Shown: positions 7,390 to 16,210, numbered from the stretch's first letter. The stretch is 64,000 bases of DNA from Ruminococcus sp. AF31-8BH (GCF_003460605.1 NZ_QTVN01000005.1:186001-250000), one strand, 5' to 3'. Made by a program: numbers and translations. Notes: generated by a model from the sequence alone, not told the origin.

Positions 7390-9540
7390 ATGGATATTCT
7401 GGACAGATTAAATCGATCACAGACAGAGGCAGTAACCGCTACAGAAGGATATATACGTGTCATCGCCGGTGCGGGTTCCGGTAAAACCAGGGCACTTTCC
7501 CACAGGTTTGCCTTTCTGGTAAATGAGATCGGAATTCTGCCTGGAAACATTCTGTGCGTCACCTTTACCAACAAATCTGCCAATGAGATGCGCCAGAGAA
7601 TCCACAATCTTACCGGAGACAATGACACCGGATATATCAATACCTTCCACGGCGTCTGCGTATCCGTCCTGCAGGAGGAGAGCTACGCAGTCCAGTATCC
7701 CAAGAGCTTTCTGGTACTTGACAACTCCGACATTGATTCCATGCTGAAGATCATCTATGAGGAGCGTGGCCTGACCCTTCGGAATATGACTTTTTCCAGT
7801 GCCAGAGACATGATCGAGATTCGCAAGCTTTATAAGGAGCCAGAGTATTATCAGGATATGATCACCATGTCCATTGATCAGATTTATGAGAAATATATGC
7901 AGGCCACAGAGACATCGGAAATTATTTTTTACGGCTATCTGTACCAGGAGAAGAAATGCTTCGGCCTGGATTATAACGATCTTATCAAATTTACCTTATA
8001 TATTTTTGAAAATAACGAAGAAATCAAACAAAAATGGCAGAAACGCTTGGAATACATTATGATCGATGAGTTTCAGGACATTGATGACCTGCAGTACCGC
8101 CTGATGTGTGTTCTGTGCGGCTATCACAAAAACCTGTTTATTGTGGGAGACCCGGACCAGACCATTTACACCTGGCGCGGCGCCAATGTGAAGTATCTTC
8201 TGGATTTTCACCGGAATTTTCCAGATGTACAGACCATTATGATGATGGAAAATTACCGTTCCACACCTGAGATTCTGCGGGCAGCTAACTCCCTGATCAG
8301 CAAGAATCTTCTCCGCATGAAAAAGGATCTGATTCCCACACTGCCCTCAGGCGGCTCCGTGCTCTGCTGTCACGGGGAGAACCAGGAAAAAGAGGCTCTG
8401 TGGATGGCAGAACAGATTAAAATACTAAAGGAAAAAGGAGTTCCTTACAAAGATATTACCATATTATACCGGGCTCATTACCTGACCAGAAGCATCGAGC
8501 AGGTATTTCTCAAGGAAGAAATTCCCTATACCATTTACAGCGGAGTACAGTTTTTCGGACGCATGGAGATCAAAGATGCTCTTAGCTATCTGAGGATGAT
8601 TGCCTACAGGGATGATCTGTCGTTTCTGAGGATTGCTAATGTTCCAAAGAGAAATTTGGGAGAACGGCGTATGAAGTTTATTCAGGAGTATGCCGGAGAG
8701 AATTCCTGCAGCCTGTATGAAGCGCTTTGCCGGAATCTGGACCAGGATATTTTCAAGGGAACCAAAGCTGGGGAATTTGTCCAGCTGATTGAAAGCTTTG
8801 CAGCTAATTATCAGGATCGCCCGGTATCAGAGATCCTTTCTGCTGTTCTGGATCTGTCCGGGTATGAGAGAATGCTGCGCACAGAGGGGAACCAGGAGAG
8901 ACTGGACAATCTGGCAGAACTGAAGCAGTCTGTTTACGAGTACGAGACCACCTGTGGGGAGGAAGCCATGCTGGAACACTATCTGGCCCATGTTGCCCTT
9001 TTCTCCAACAGCGACGCACAGCCGGAGCATGACAAGGTGAAGCTGATGACCGTGCACACCTCCAAGGGACTGGAATTTCCCTATGTATTTCTATGCGGTA
9101 TGAATGAGGGTATTTTCCCATCCAGAAAGACTAAGACAAGAGAAGGAATGGAAGAAGAGCGCAGGCTGGCATTTGTAGCCATGACCAGAGCGAAGAAGCG
9201 CCTGTATCTTTCAGAAGCCAAAGGACGAAATCTGGATGGCTCCCCAAGATATCCTTCCAGATTCATCCTGGACATTGACCAGAATCTTCTGGAATACGAC
9301 CGGAAACCAGAAGAAGGACTGATCAAAGAGGCACGGGAATACATTGAACTGAGCAGTCGCTGCCTTCTCACCGACGAAGCCCCATCCCATTACCCTATAG
9401 GCCAGAAAATCCTGCATAAGATTTTCGGCCCGGGAACTATCGTAGATGTAGATACAGAAAAAAGTGCCTACGCCATTCTTTTCGACGGAATGGAAACACC
9501 CCGGACTATCTCATTTCGGGTGAAGCTGGAAAAAATGTAA
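7390..9540 (+). CDS. UvrD/PcrA-type superfamily 1A DNA helicase
   Basis: A 716-residue 3'-5' DNA helicase. The Q-motif region is LNRSQTEAV near residue 7, Walker A AGAGSGKT near 26-33, motif II DEFQDID near 226, motif III VGDPDQTIYTWRGA near 252, motif V TVHTSKGLEFPYVF near 553, and motif VI in VAMTRAKKRLYL. A short C-terminal tail (GQKILHKIFGPGTIVDV) matches the PcrA C-terminal Tudor-like domain that contacts RNA polymerase. The start at 7390 is chosen because GGAGGA precedes it and the promoter overlaps the upstream ATGs. Known PcrA roles are nucleotide excision repair and clearing of recombination and transcription blocks. A second paralogue lies at 17721. Confidence 0.88.
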   Translation: MDILDRLNRSQTEAVTATEGYIRVIAGAGSGKTRALSHRFAFLVNEIGILPGNILCVTFTNKSANEMRQRIHNLTGDNDTGYINTFHGVCVSVLQEESYAVQYPKSFLVLDNSDIDSMLKIIYEERGLTLRNMTFSSARDMIEIRKLYKEPEYYQDMITMSIDQIYEKYMQATETSEIIFYGYLYQEKKCFGLDYNDLIKFTLYIFENNEEIKQKWQKRLEYIMIDEFQDIDDLQYRLMCVLCGYHKNLFIVGDPDQTIYTWRGANVKYLLDFHRNFPDVQTIMMMENYRSTPEILRAANSLISKNLLRMKKDLIPTLPSGGSVLCCHGENQEKEALWMAEQIKILKEKGVPYKDITILYRAHYLTRSIEQVFLKEEIPYTIYSGVQFFGRMEIKDALSYLRMIAYRDDLSFLRIANVPKRNLGERRMKFIQEYAGENSCSLYEALCRNLDQDIFKGTKAGEFVQLIESFAANYQDRPVSEILSAVLDLSGYERMLRTEGNQERLDNLAELKQSVYEYETTCGEEAMLEHYLAHVALFSNSDAQPEHDKVKLMTVHTSKGLEFPYVFLCGMNEGIFPSRKTKTREGMEEERRLAFVAMTRAKKRLYLSEAKGRNLDGSPRYPSRFILDIDQNLLEYDRKPEEGLIKEAREYIELSSRCLLTDEAPSHYPIGQKILHKIFGPGTIVDVDTEKSAYAILFDGMETPRTISFRVKLEKM

Positions 9541-9558
9541 AAGAAAGTATACCTAAAT

Positions 9559-9621
9559 AAAAAAGACATCCTGGGCAAGTGTGAAGCAAAATGCTTTGCG
9601 TTTGTTCAGGATGTCTTTTTT
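9559..9621. terminator. Bidirectional terminator between helicase and TetR genes
   Basis: AAAAAAGACATCCTG (9559-9573) pairs perfectly with 9607-9621. A smaller hairpin lies in the loop. Flanking A and T runs allow termination from both sides of these convergent genes. Confidence 0.85.
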
Positions 9622-10285
9622 AATTCTGGTCGAAATGTTTATCGGAAATTACATTCATATTCGCTGCGGAAAGCCCTGACTCGTCAGTGTGGGCAAAGGC
9701 CTGCAGAATACAGTCGATGGTCTTATGAAGATAGGGCCTGTACTCAGCGAGACAGACGGGCTGGGAGTGCAGAATACAGCTGTAGCTTGTGGAGCTTACC
9801 AGTTCGATAATGGTAAAAAGAAGCAGCTCCGGGGAGTCATACTGTACATCGGACTGATCCAGAAGATTCAGATACTCCTGGAAAAAAGGAAAATCATCCT
9901 CGTCCGCCTGCTCCTGGAAGGCATCCTTAAAAACACCCCAGGACAGATTCTTGGAAATGAAACCAAGAAGATCGCTTTCTGTCTCCAGCCTGTCCAGAAT
10001 ATTGTCAACCAGAAAGTGCAGCTGTGCGGTGAAGCCGGTAACATGTGCCTGCTCCAGTGCATCCCGTGCCTGGGAGAAAAGCTCCCCTGCTTTATGTGAG
10101 ATCAGCTTGTTTCGAATGTCATATTTATCTTTAAAATAAAGGTAGAAGGTTCCCTTTGCCACGCCTGCATTTTCCACGATATCAGAGATAGTGGTCTTCG
10201 CAAGGCCCTTAGTGGTAAAGAGTTCGAAGGCTGTGTTGTACAGAGCACTTTTCTTTCTCATTTTGTTTAACTCCAGTTTTCCCAT
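9620..10285 (-). CDS. TetR/AcrR family transcriptional regulator
   Basis: A 221-residue repressor. The N-terminal helix-turn-helix spans about residues 12-60 and includes TTISDIVENAGVAKGTFYLYFKDKYDI, split as TTISDIVENAG and VAKGTFYLYF. The C-terminal ligand-binding half is not family-specific. It is divergent from the xxxLxxG protein gene, and both promoters carry a TGAC-N5-GTCA site, so it very likely represses itself and that gene. The inducer is unknown. Confidence 0.9.
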   Translation of the reverse strand: MGKLELNKMRKKSALYNTAFELFTTKGLAKTTISDIVENAGVAKGTFYLYFKDKYDIRNKLISHKAGELFSQARDALEQAHVTGFTAQLHFLVDNILDRLETESDLLGFISKNLSWGVFKDAFQEQADEDDFPFFQEYLNLLDQSDVQYDSPELLLFTIIELVSSTSYSCILHSQPVCLAEYRPYLHKTIDCILQAFAHTDESGLSAANMNVISDKHFDQN

Positions 10286-10331
10286 GCCTGTTCCTCCTCA
10301 TTGTGTACGGTTATACGGTGGATTCATTTTT

Positions 10332-10363
10332 ATTTTAAACAAAAATGACCAAAAGTCAATATC
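10332..10363 (-). promoter_or_regulatory. tetR promoter with TetR-type operator O1
   Basis: On the minus strand, TTGACT (10359-10354) and TAAAAT (10337-10332) are 16 bp apart. The -35 overlaps operator TGACCAAAAGTCA (10346-10358), a TGAC-N5-GTCA palindrome. The 18 bases 10346-10363 are the inverted complement of 10393-10410 with only two differences. Confidence 0.75.
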
Positions 10364-10392
10364 AAAACCGGAAAAGATTTGGATAAAAAGCA

Positions 10393-10425
10393 GATATTGA
10401 CTACTGGTCAGTTTTGTTGTATAAC
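10393..10425 (+). promoter_or_regulatory. Promoter of the xxxLxxG protein gene with operator O2
   Basis: TTGACT (10397-10402), 17-bp spacer, TATAAC (10420-10425). The -35 lies in operator TGACTACTGGTCA (10398-10410), again TGAC-N5-GTCA. A repressor on O1 and O2 would shut both divergent genes. Confidence 0.78.
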
Positions 10426-10479
10426 TTCTATAGGCTAAGAGATGACTAACCGATGATTTTAATAAGGAGTTGTATTGTG

Positions 10480-13400
10480 ATGAATAGAAATAAAAAAATT
10501 CTGAACGCTACCATGGCTGCTGGAATGGTTGCCGTACTTGGAACTACCCCGATCCTTGCAGCCACACAGGATACAGAGAATGCAGTTTCCAAGGAAGAAA
10601 CCGTATACGTAAATGCCACAGCAGAAGGTGAAGTGAAAGATATTACCGTATCTGACTGGCTGAAGAATTCCGGATCAGCAGACGGAGATGTATCCGATGT
10701 ATCTGACCTGGAAGGAATTAAGAATGTAAAGGGTGATGAGACCTTTACCCAGGACGGCGAGAACGTGACCTGGAATACAGACAGCAGTGATATTTATTAT
10801 CAGGGAACTTCCAATAAAGAACTTCCTGTTGATATGAAGATCAAATATTACCTGGACGATCAGGAAATCACACCGGATGAGCTCGCAGGCAAGAGCGGAC
10901 ATCTTCGTATGGAGGTTTCCTACACCAACAAATCCAAGAAGACCGTAAAGGTAGATAACAAGAACGTAGAAGTTTATTCTCCATTTGTTATGGTAACAGG
11001 AATGATCCTTTCTTCCGACAACTTCTCCAATGTCACCATTGATAATGGTAAAGTCATTTCTGACGGCGACAAGGAAATGGTTGTTGGAGTTGCAGTTCCT
11101 GGCCTGAAGGACAGCCTGGATCTGAGCGATGATCTTTCTGATAAGATTGATATTCCGGAAGGTTTCACAATGGAAGCTGACGTAACAGACTGCACCATGG
11201 AAAATACCTTCACCATGGCAGTGACAGACCTTCTCAGCAGCCTGGATCTTGAGAACTCCGAGGATCTGGATGATCTTCAGGATTCCCTGGATGAGCTGGA
11301 TGATGCAGCAGTGAAGCTGGTAGACGGTTCTAAAGATCTTTTCGATGGAACCAAGGATCTCTATGATGGAACCAAGGATCTCTACGATGGAACTAAGACT
11401 CTTTATGATGGAACCAAGGATCTCTATGACGGAACCAAAGATCTGAAAGACGGAACCAAAGAGCTTTACGATGGAAGTAAGGAACTGGACGACGGAGCCA
11501 GAGATCTGGCAAACGGAACCAAGACCCTTTATGATGGAAGCAAGGATCTGGATGATGGAGCCGCTGAGTTGGCAGACGGAGCCAAGACCTTAAATACAGG
11601 TGCTGGACAGCTTTATTCCGGAACCAATTCCCTGTACAGCGGAACCAAGAATCTTTATGATGGAACCAGAACCCTGTACGGCGGAACAAGCACACTGGCA
11701 TCCAGCTACAATGAGTTTGACGCAGGTGTTGCAAGTGCCAAGAGCGGTGCTTCCCAGTTAAACAGCGGTGCGAAATCCCTGCAGAGCGGTGTGCAGCAGT
11801 ACACAAGCGGTGTTGCTTCCCTGGCAGATGGTGTTCAGAGCTATACAGCAGGTGTAGATACTGTAAACTCCAATCTTACAGAGTATAACAAAGGAATGCA
11901 GCAGCTTACCGATGGTGTGAATCAGTACGTAGCTGGTGGAAATCAGCTGGCAGATGGTGTTACCTCTTATGTAAACGGTGCAACTCAGCTTACCGATGGC
12001 GTAAGTACTTATGTAACAGGCGCAAGCACACTGGCTGAGGGAACCAAGGCTTATGTGGAAGGAACCACAGCTCTTGTAGAGGGCGTTGGACAGCTGGCAC
12101 CTGGAATCGATGAGGCAGCAGCCGGAATCAGCAAGGCAGCAACTCAGCTGGCAGAGGTAGCCGTAAATGTAGAGAAGGCTCAGCCGGATCAGATGGTAGC
12201 AAGCCTGAATACTTATGTAGACGGAGCAGATAAGCTTGCAGATGGAGCTACACAGTATGTGGCAAAGGTTGGCGAGGCAGCAGACGGAGCACAGAGCGTG
12301 GCAGACGGAGCTAAGAGTCTTGCAGATGGAACCGCAGCAGTTGCAACTGGTGCAGCTCAGGTAAGAGACGGACTTGGAAGCCTGAAAACAGGAACCTCTG
12401 ACGCAATCAAGCAGATTAGCAGCACTGCATCTGAAGCAATGAATAGTTATGCAGACCAAATTAGTGCTGCAGCAGCAAACATCCAGACAAGTGTTGAAGC
12501 ACAGTCAGCCGGTGTATCCACAAGTACTGCATCCGGTGAAATCAGTGCAGTTTCTAGTTCTGTAGGCAGTGCAATTGCAAGTTTGGAAAGCATTGATACT
12601 TCTGCCCTGGATGAGAATACAGCGGCACTGATCAATAGTGCATTAGGACAATTATACAGCAGTGCAGACAATGCATCCGCAGCACAGGGCGAACTGAGCA
12701 ATATCGAAGCACAGTCACAGGTATCTGTAACAGCTGAAACAAATGGAGATGATATTAAGGCCACATTAAATGCGCTTGCAAGCGGTTTGTATGATACAGC
12801 TGGAAAAGTTACTTCTGCAGGCGAGTATTCCGTAAGCACTCTGGAAGGTGAGACAGACAAATTAATTTCCGGTGCATCCTCCGTAGCAGACGGCGCAAGC
12901 AGCGCAGCTTCTGGTGCATCTACCTTAAGCACTGGCGCATCTAACTTAAACAGCGGTCTTGCACAGCTGAAAGAAGCAGGCAACAGCCAGCTTGTAACAG
13001 GTGCAGCACAGCTGAAAAAAGGCGGTACACAGGTTAGAGAGAGCCTGACAGCAGTAAGCAGCCTTGTAGCAGGACTTGGAGATATCTCCACCATGACAGA
13101 TGATGTAAACAAGCTGGTAGAAGGTTCCAAACAGATTTCCGCAGGAAACGAGCAGCTTCAGGCTGGCTACAAGCAGCTGACAGAAACTGGTGCAGCAGAG
13201 CAGTTGACAGCAGGTGCTGATGAACTTCTTAAGAATAAAGACACTATTACAAACGGAATCACCGCACTTCAGGGTAAGGACAATGCAAACGCAAATGCCC
13301 TTCTCGACGGAGCAACCACTCTTAAGAGTGCAAAGAGCAGCCTTGACAGCGGACTTTCTTCTATCAGCCAGGCAACCGGCCAGCTGGTAACAGGCGTTGG

Positions 13401-14142
13401 CACAATTGCAGCAAACAGCGTAGCGCTTAGAAGCGGAGCAAATCAGCTGACTTCCAACAGCGCTTCTTTGAACAGCGGGGCAGCACAGCTTACAGCAGGA
13501 ACTAGTGATCTGGTAAGCGGAGCTGGTACTCTGGTAGCAGCAAGCGGTCAGGTGAAAGCTGGTATTGCACAGCTGAAGAGCGGAGCTGCTGATCTTAGAG
13601 ATGGAGCATCTCAGTTAAGAAGCGGAGCAAACAGCGTAAACAACGGAATGCGTGATCTGAAGAACGGAACCAGTGATCTTGCAAGCGGAGCAAACACTCT
13701 GAAAGACGGAACAAGCTCCTTAAAGAGCGGTGCGAAGGAACTGAATGACGGTGCCAAGACTCTGAAGAGTGGAACAAGCTCCTTAAAGAGCGGAGCTAAG
13801 ACTCTGGACAGCGGAGCAAGTGATCTGAAGAGCGGAGCTAAGGATCTGAAAGACGGAGCCAAGGATCTGAAAGATGGAGCTAAGGAACTGAATGACGGAG
13901 CTAAGGATCTGAAAGACGGAGCAGAAGAACTGAAAGACGGCGAGAAGGAATTCTACGATGAAGGTATCAAGAAACTGAAAGATACCATGGAAGATGATTT
14001 CCAGAGCGTACTGGATCGTCTGGAAGCACTTCAGTCTGACGACGCAGCTTACACATCCTTCACAGGTCTTGATGATTCCATGAGCGGAAACGTGAAGTTC
14101 ATTATCGAGACAGAAGGCTTTGATGACGGCAGCGAAGACTGA
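10480..14142 (+). CDS. Secreted giant xxxLxxG heptad-repeat protein (YhgE/Pip-like N-terminal region)
   Basis: A 1220-residue protein with a clear signal peptide (NRNKKI, then a hydrophobic run ending in TPILA-ATQD). Residues about 30-270 form a globular region. From about 285 to 660 and 800 to 1165 it is almost entirely seven-residue repeats with Leu and Gly in register, such as DGTKDLY, DGAKDLK and SGAKTLD. This is the xxxLxxG heptad class known from YhgE/Pip and MMPL-type envelope proteins. A Ser/Ala-rich stretch of about 140 residues (near 650-790) interrupts the repeats. No C-terminal membrane segment, LPXTG or other anchor is visible. It ends with a conserved-looking SGNVKFIIETEGF block. 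The start at 10480 follows AAGGAG. Function is unknown; a cell-surface or transport-linked role under TetR control is inferred. Confidence 0.8.
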   Translation: MNRNKKILNATMAAGMVAVLGTTPILAATQDTENAVSKEETVYVNATAEGEVKDITVSDWLKNSGSADGDVSDVSDLEGIKNVKGDETFTQDGENVTWNTDSSDIYYQGTSNKELPVDMKIKYYLDDQEITPDELAGKSGHLRMEVSYTNKSKKTVKVDNKNVEVYSPFVMVTGMILSSDNFSNVTIDNGKVISDGDKEMVVGVAVPGLKDSLDLSDDLSDKIDIPEGFTMEADVTDCTMENTFTMAVTDLLSSLDLENSEDLDDLQDSLDELDDAAVKLVDGSKDLFDGTKDLYDGTKDLYDGTKTLYDGTKDLYDGTKDLKDGTKELYDGSKELDDGARDLANGTKTLYDGSKDLDDGAAELADGAKTLNTGAGQLYSGTNSLYSGTKNLYDGTRTLYGGTSTLASSYNEFDAGVASAKSGASQLNSGAKSLQSGVQQYTSGVASLADGVQSYTAGVDTVNSNLTEYNKGMQQLTDGVNQYVAGGNQLADGVTSYVNGATQLTDGVSTYVTGASTLAEGTKAYVEGTTALVEGVGQLAPGIDEAAAGISKAATQLAEVAVNVEKAQPDQMVASLNTYVDGADKLADGATQYVAKVGEAADGAQSVADGAKSLADGTAAVATGAAQVRDGLGSLKTGTSDAIKQISSTASEAMNSYADQISAAAANIQTSVEAQSAGVSTSTASGEISAVSSSVGSAIASLESIDTSALDENTAALINSALGQLYSSADNASAAQGELSNIEAQSQVSVTAETNGDDIKATLNALASGLYDTAGKVTSAGEYSVSTLEGETDKLISGASSVADGASSAASGASTLSTGASNLNSGLAQLKEAGNSQLVTGAAQLKKGGTQVRESLTAVSSLVAGLGDISTMTDDVNKLVEGSKQISAGNEQLQAGYKQLTETGAAEQLTAGADELLKNKDTITNGITALQGKDNANANALLDGATTLKSAKSSLDSGLSSISQATGQLVTGVGTIAANSVALRSGANQLTSNSASLNSGAAQLTAGTSDLVSGAGTLVAASGQVKAGIAQLKSGAADLRDGASQLRSGANSVNNGMRDLKNGTSDLASGANTLKDGTSSLKSGAKELNDGAKTLKSGTSSLKSGAKTLDSGASDLKSGAKDLKDGAKDLKDGAKELNDGAKDLKDGAEELKDGEKEFYDEGIKKLKDTMEDDFQSVLDRLEALQSDDAAYTSFTGLDDSMSGNVKFIIETEGFDDGSED

Positions 14143-14188
14143 TCCTGAATTGACAGAACTGTTTTCGAAAATATAACAGAAGCAAGAT

Positions 14189-14220
14189 GGGGCAGGAGAT
14201 GATCCTGCCCCTTTCTTTAT
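14189..14220 (+). terminator. Terminator after the xxxLxxG gene
   Basis: GGGGCAGGA (14189-14197) pairs with TCCTGCCCC (14203-14211), followed by TTTCTTTAT. Confidence 0.88.
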
Positions 14221-14250
14221 GGGTTCATGAGGCGGAACCCTTATACTCCC

Positions 14251-14279
14251 TTGCGTCCCCAAAAGGAGTCTGCTATAAT
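14251..14279 (+). promoter_or_regulatory. ftsW promoter
   Basis: TTGCGT (14251-14256), 17-bp spacer, TATAAT (14274-14279), 60 bp before the start codon. Confidence 0.7.
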
Positions 14280-14339
14280 GAAACAAATTGGGAAGAGGAC
14301 TAGAAACTGACATAGAAAGAAACAGGAACAGGTGATTCA

Positions 14340-15563
14340 ATGGATGCTGCGAAAAACAAAAAGGCAGGTGCCAGGTCAGCAAAGAAGAAAAAAGGCCTTG
14401 CCTATGAAATCCGAAAAGCACTGAAAATCGGGAAATCGGACTACTATGACTTCAATCTGGTAGCGGTCATTATCCTGATCATGTGCTTCGGTCTTATTAT
14501 GCTTTACAGTACAAGCTCCTACATGGCACAGATCAATGAAGGGGACGATATGTTTTATTTCAAGAAGCAGGCTCTTTACAGCATAGGCTGTCTTGTGATG
14601 GCAATTATAGAGTCTTATTTTGACTATCATCTTCTGCAGAAAATCCCTATGCTGATCTATTTTGCAGCTGTGGTGCTGATGGTACTTGTTAAAACGCCTC
14701 TTGGAGTAACCTCCCACGGTGCCAGAAGATGGCTGAAGTTAGGAGTTCAGTTCCAGCCTGCAGAGGTCGCCAAGATCGCGGTGATCATCTGTCTGTCCTA
14801 TCTGATCGTGAAAATGGGCAAGCGTGTGAAAACCTTAAAGGCATCTATGGTACTTCTCGGGGTCGGAGGCTTCCAGGCATTTCTTGCATACTGGCTGACA
14901 CAGAACTTAAGTACTGCTATTATTATTTTCGGAATTACAGTTGGTCTGGTATTTATTGCACATCCAAAGACCAAGCCTTTTATTCTCGTGGCAGCAGTGG
15001 GAGTCGTTCTGGCAGCAATCCTGGTGTATGTTGTTTCCCGCATGGATGTAGTAGAGGGAAGCTTCCGTCTGCGCCGTATCCAGGTATGGCTTCACCCGGA
15101 GGCAGATGCAAGCGGAGACGGCTATCAGACTCTGCAGGCCCTTTATGCCATTGGTTCCGGCGGCTTTTTTGGAAGAGGGCTTGGAAACAGTATCCAGAAG
15201 TTAGGAAGCGTGCCTGAGGCACAGAACGATATGATCTTTTCCATTATCTGCGAGGAACTGGGAATCTTTGGGGCACTTATGGTGCTGGCCCTGTTTGCCT
15301 ATCTTTTGTACAGACTGTTTTTTATTGCCCAGAATGCACCGGATCTGTTCGGTTCCATGCTGGTAAGCGGTGTGTTTATACATATTGCCCTTCAGGTCAT
15401 TATGAACGTGGCGGTTGTGCTGAATCTGATGCCGAACACAGGTGTTACCCTGCCCTTTATCAGCTATGGAGGAACCTCGGTTTTGTTCCTGATGGCAGAG
15501 ATGGGACTGGCCCTCAGCGTGGCGAGACAGATTAAATTCCAGGAACCGGAATTTATACTATAA
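14340..15563 (+). CDS. ftsW: SEDS peptidoglycan glycosyltransferase, FtsW type
   Basis: A 407-residue polytopic SEDS protein that polymerises lipid II. A basic cytoplasmic N-terminus of about 35 residues precedes roughly ten membrane helices. Signature segments are GARRWLKLGVQFQPAEVAKIA near 121-141, YQTLQALYAIGSGGFFGRG near 260, VPEAQNDMIFSIICEELG near 290, and NTGVTLPFISYGGTSVL near 365. The PEAQNDMIF and LPFISYGG forms fit FtsW better than RodA, but the two are close and no partner PBP2/PBP3 gene is adjacent to settle it. Confidence 0.85.
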   Translation: MDAAKNKKAGARSAKKKKGLAYEIRKALKIGKSDYYDFNLVAVIILIMCFGLIMLYSTSSYMAQINEGDDMFYFKKQALYSIGCLVMAIIESYFDYHLLQKIPMLIYFAAVVLMVLVKTPLGVTSHGARRWLKLGVQFQPAEVAKIAVIICLSYLIVKMGKRVKTLKASMVLLGVGGFQAFLAYWLTQNLSTAIIIFGITVGLVFIAHPKTKPFILVAAVGVVLAAILVYVVSRMDVVEGSFRLRRIQVWLHPEADASGDGYQTLQALYAIGSGGFFGRGLGNSIQKLGSVPEAQNDMIFSIICEELGIFGALMVLALFAYLLYRLFFIAQNAPDLFGSMLVSGVFIHIALQVIMNVAVVLNLMPNTGVTLPFISYGGTSVLFLMAEMGLALSVARQIKFQEPEFIL

Positions 15564-15568
15564 TTCTC

Positions 15569-15597
15569 TTGACAAATGCGCCACCAGATTATATACT
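15569..15597 (+). promoter_or_regulatory. acpP promoter
   Basis: TTGACA (15569-15574), exactly 17 bp, TATACT (15592-15597). It starts 6 bp after the ftsW stop, so acpP has its own strong promoter and a leader of about 135 nt. Confidence 0.85.
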
Positions 15598-15716
15598 TTC
15601 CGCAGTGTATGAAATACGGCGCAAGAGAAGCCGAGAACCTGGCTGCGAAATCATGTGAAGAATGATTTTGATGCATCGCGAAGGGCGTAACTGTGAGGGT
15701 GATGAACGGTTACGAT
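15591..15716 (+). repeat. Degenerate copy of the 131-bp three-hairpin element, in the acpP leader
   Basis: Segments such as GCGAAATCATG, ATGATTTTGATGCATCGCGAAG and GTAACTGTG...CGGTTAC match the elements at 25888 and 42747 in the same order and orientation, but with many changes. It lies between the acpP promoter and start codon and so would be transcribed in the mRNA leader. Confidence 0.65.
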
Positions 15717-15739
15717 ATTTATTTAAAGGAGAATGAACA

Positions 15740-15973
15740 ATGTTAGAAAAGATGAGTGAAATGATCGCAGAGCAGCTTAACTGCGACGCAGAGACAATTA
15801 CCGCAGATACTTCTTTTAAGGATGACTTAGGAGCAGATTCCCTTGACCTCTTCGAGCTTGTTATGGCTCTGGAAGATGAGTACAACATTGAGATCCCGGC
15901 AGAGGAGCTTACAGAGCTGAATACAGTTGGCGACGTAATCGACTACCTGAGAGATAAAGGAATCGACGCATAA
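15740..15973 (+). CDS. acpP: Acyl carrier protein
   Basis: A 77-residue acidic helical protein that carries growing fatty acids on a phosphopantetheine arm. The attachment serine is in GADSLDLFELV near residue 36. The sequence LGADSLDLFELVMALEDEY is a classic type II FAS ACP helix II. RBS AAGGAG precedes the ATG. It stands alone between its own promoter and terminator rather than in a fab cluster. Confidence 0.95.
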   Translation: MLEKMSEMIAEQLNCDAETITADTSFKDDLGADSLDLFELVMALEDEYNIEIPAEELTELNTVGDVIDYLRDKGIDA

Positions 15974-15988
15974 TTTTTACGCGCGCTG

Positions 15989-16026
15989 ATCTCCCTGAGG
16001 CGGACCTGCTTCGGGGAGATTTTTTT
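15989..16026 (+). terminator. acpP terminator
   Basis: ATCTCCC (15989-15995) pairs with GGGAGAT (16014-16020) around a GC-rich loop, then six T. Confidence 0.85.
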
Positions 16027-16061
16027 CGGCATTTCCCAGAAATTTTGTCCGGGAAAGCCTA

Positions 16062-16091
16062 TAGACATTTTTTAACCTTTAGGTATATAAT
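16062..16091 (+). promoter_or_regulatory. Probable gltX promoter
   Basis: TAGACA (16062-16067), 18-bp spacer, TATAAT (16086-16091). A second TATAAT at 16129-16134 lacks a good -35. The leader to gltX is about 170 nt and holds two short interspersed repeats (16095, 16183). I see no T-box motif in it. Confidence 0.55.
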
Positions 16092-16094
16092 AAT

Positions 16095-16127
16095 GTTAGG
16101 GTCAAAAAGTCTTTTGCCCCTGATATC
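16095..16127 (+). repeat. Short GTTAGGGTCAAAA...TGATATC interspersed motif, copy 1
   Basis: GTTAGGGTCAAAA, a T-rich stretch ending in a C run, then TGATATC. The same order occurs at 38833-38870 upstream of spoIVB. GGG-CAAAA can pair with TTTTG-CCC to give a small hairpin. Confidence 0.5.
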
Positions 16128-16182
16128 ATATAATGGGAAAAGACAGAAAAGATGCGGCGCGACACCCATTTTGAGAAATCTG

Positions 16183-16210
16183 CCAGAGCCTTTTTCAAAC
16201 GTGCTCCAGG
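16183..16210 (+). repeat. Short member of the TAGAGC palindromic repeat family
   Basis: The bases CCAGAGCCTTTTTCAAAC followed by GTGCTCCAGG match the right half of the element at 49861-49935, with near-palindromic ends. It sits in the gltX leader. Confidence 0.5.

Noticed and set aside
11320..13960. Regular 21-bp DNA periodicity as a possible CRISPR or satellite array
   Set aside because: The period is seven codons of a continuous reading frame with Leu/Gly register. There are no unique spacers and no cas genes.
11393..14421. Several long minus-strand frames under the xxxLxxG gene
   Set aside because: Repetitive coding DNA on one strand produces open frames on the other. Translations are low-complexity and lack RBSs.
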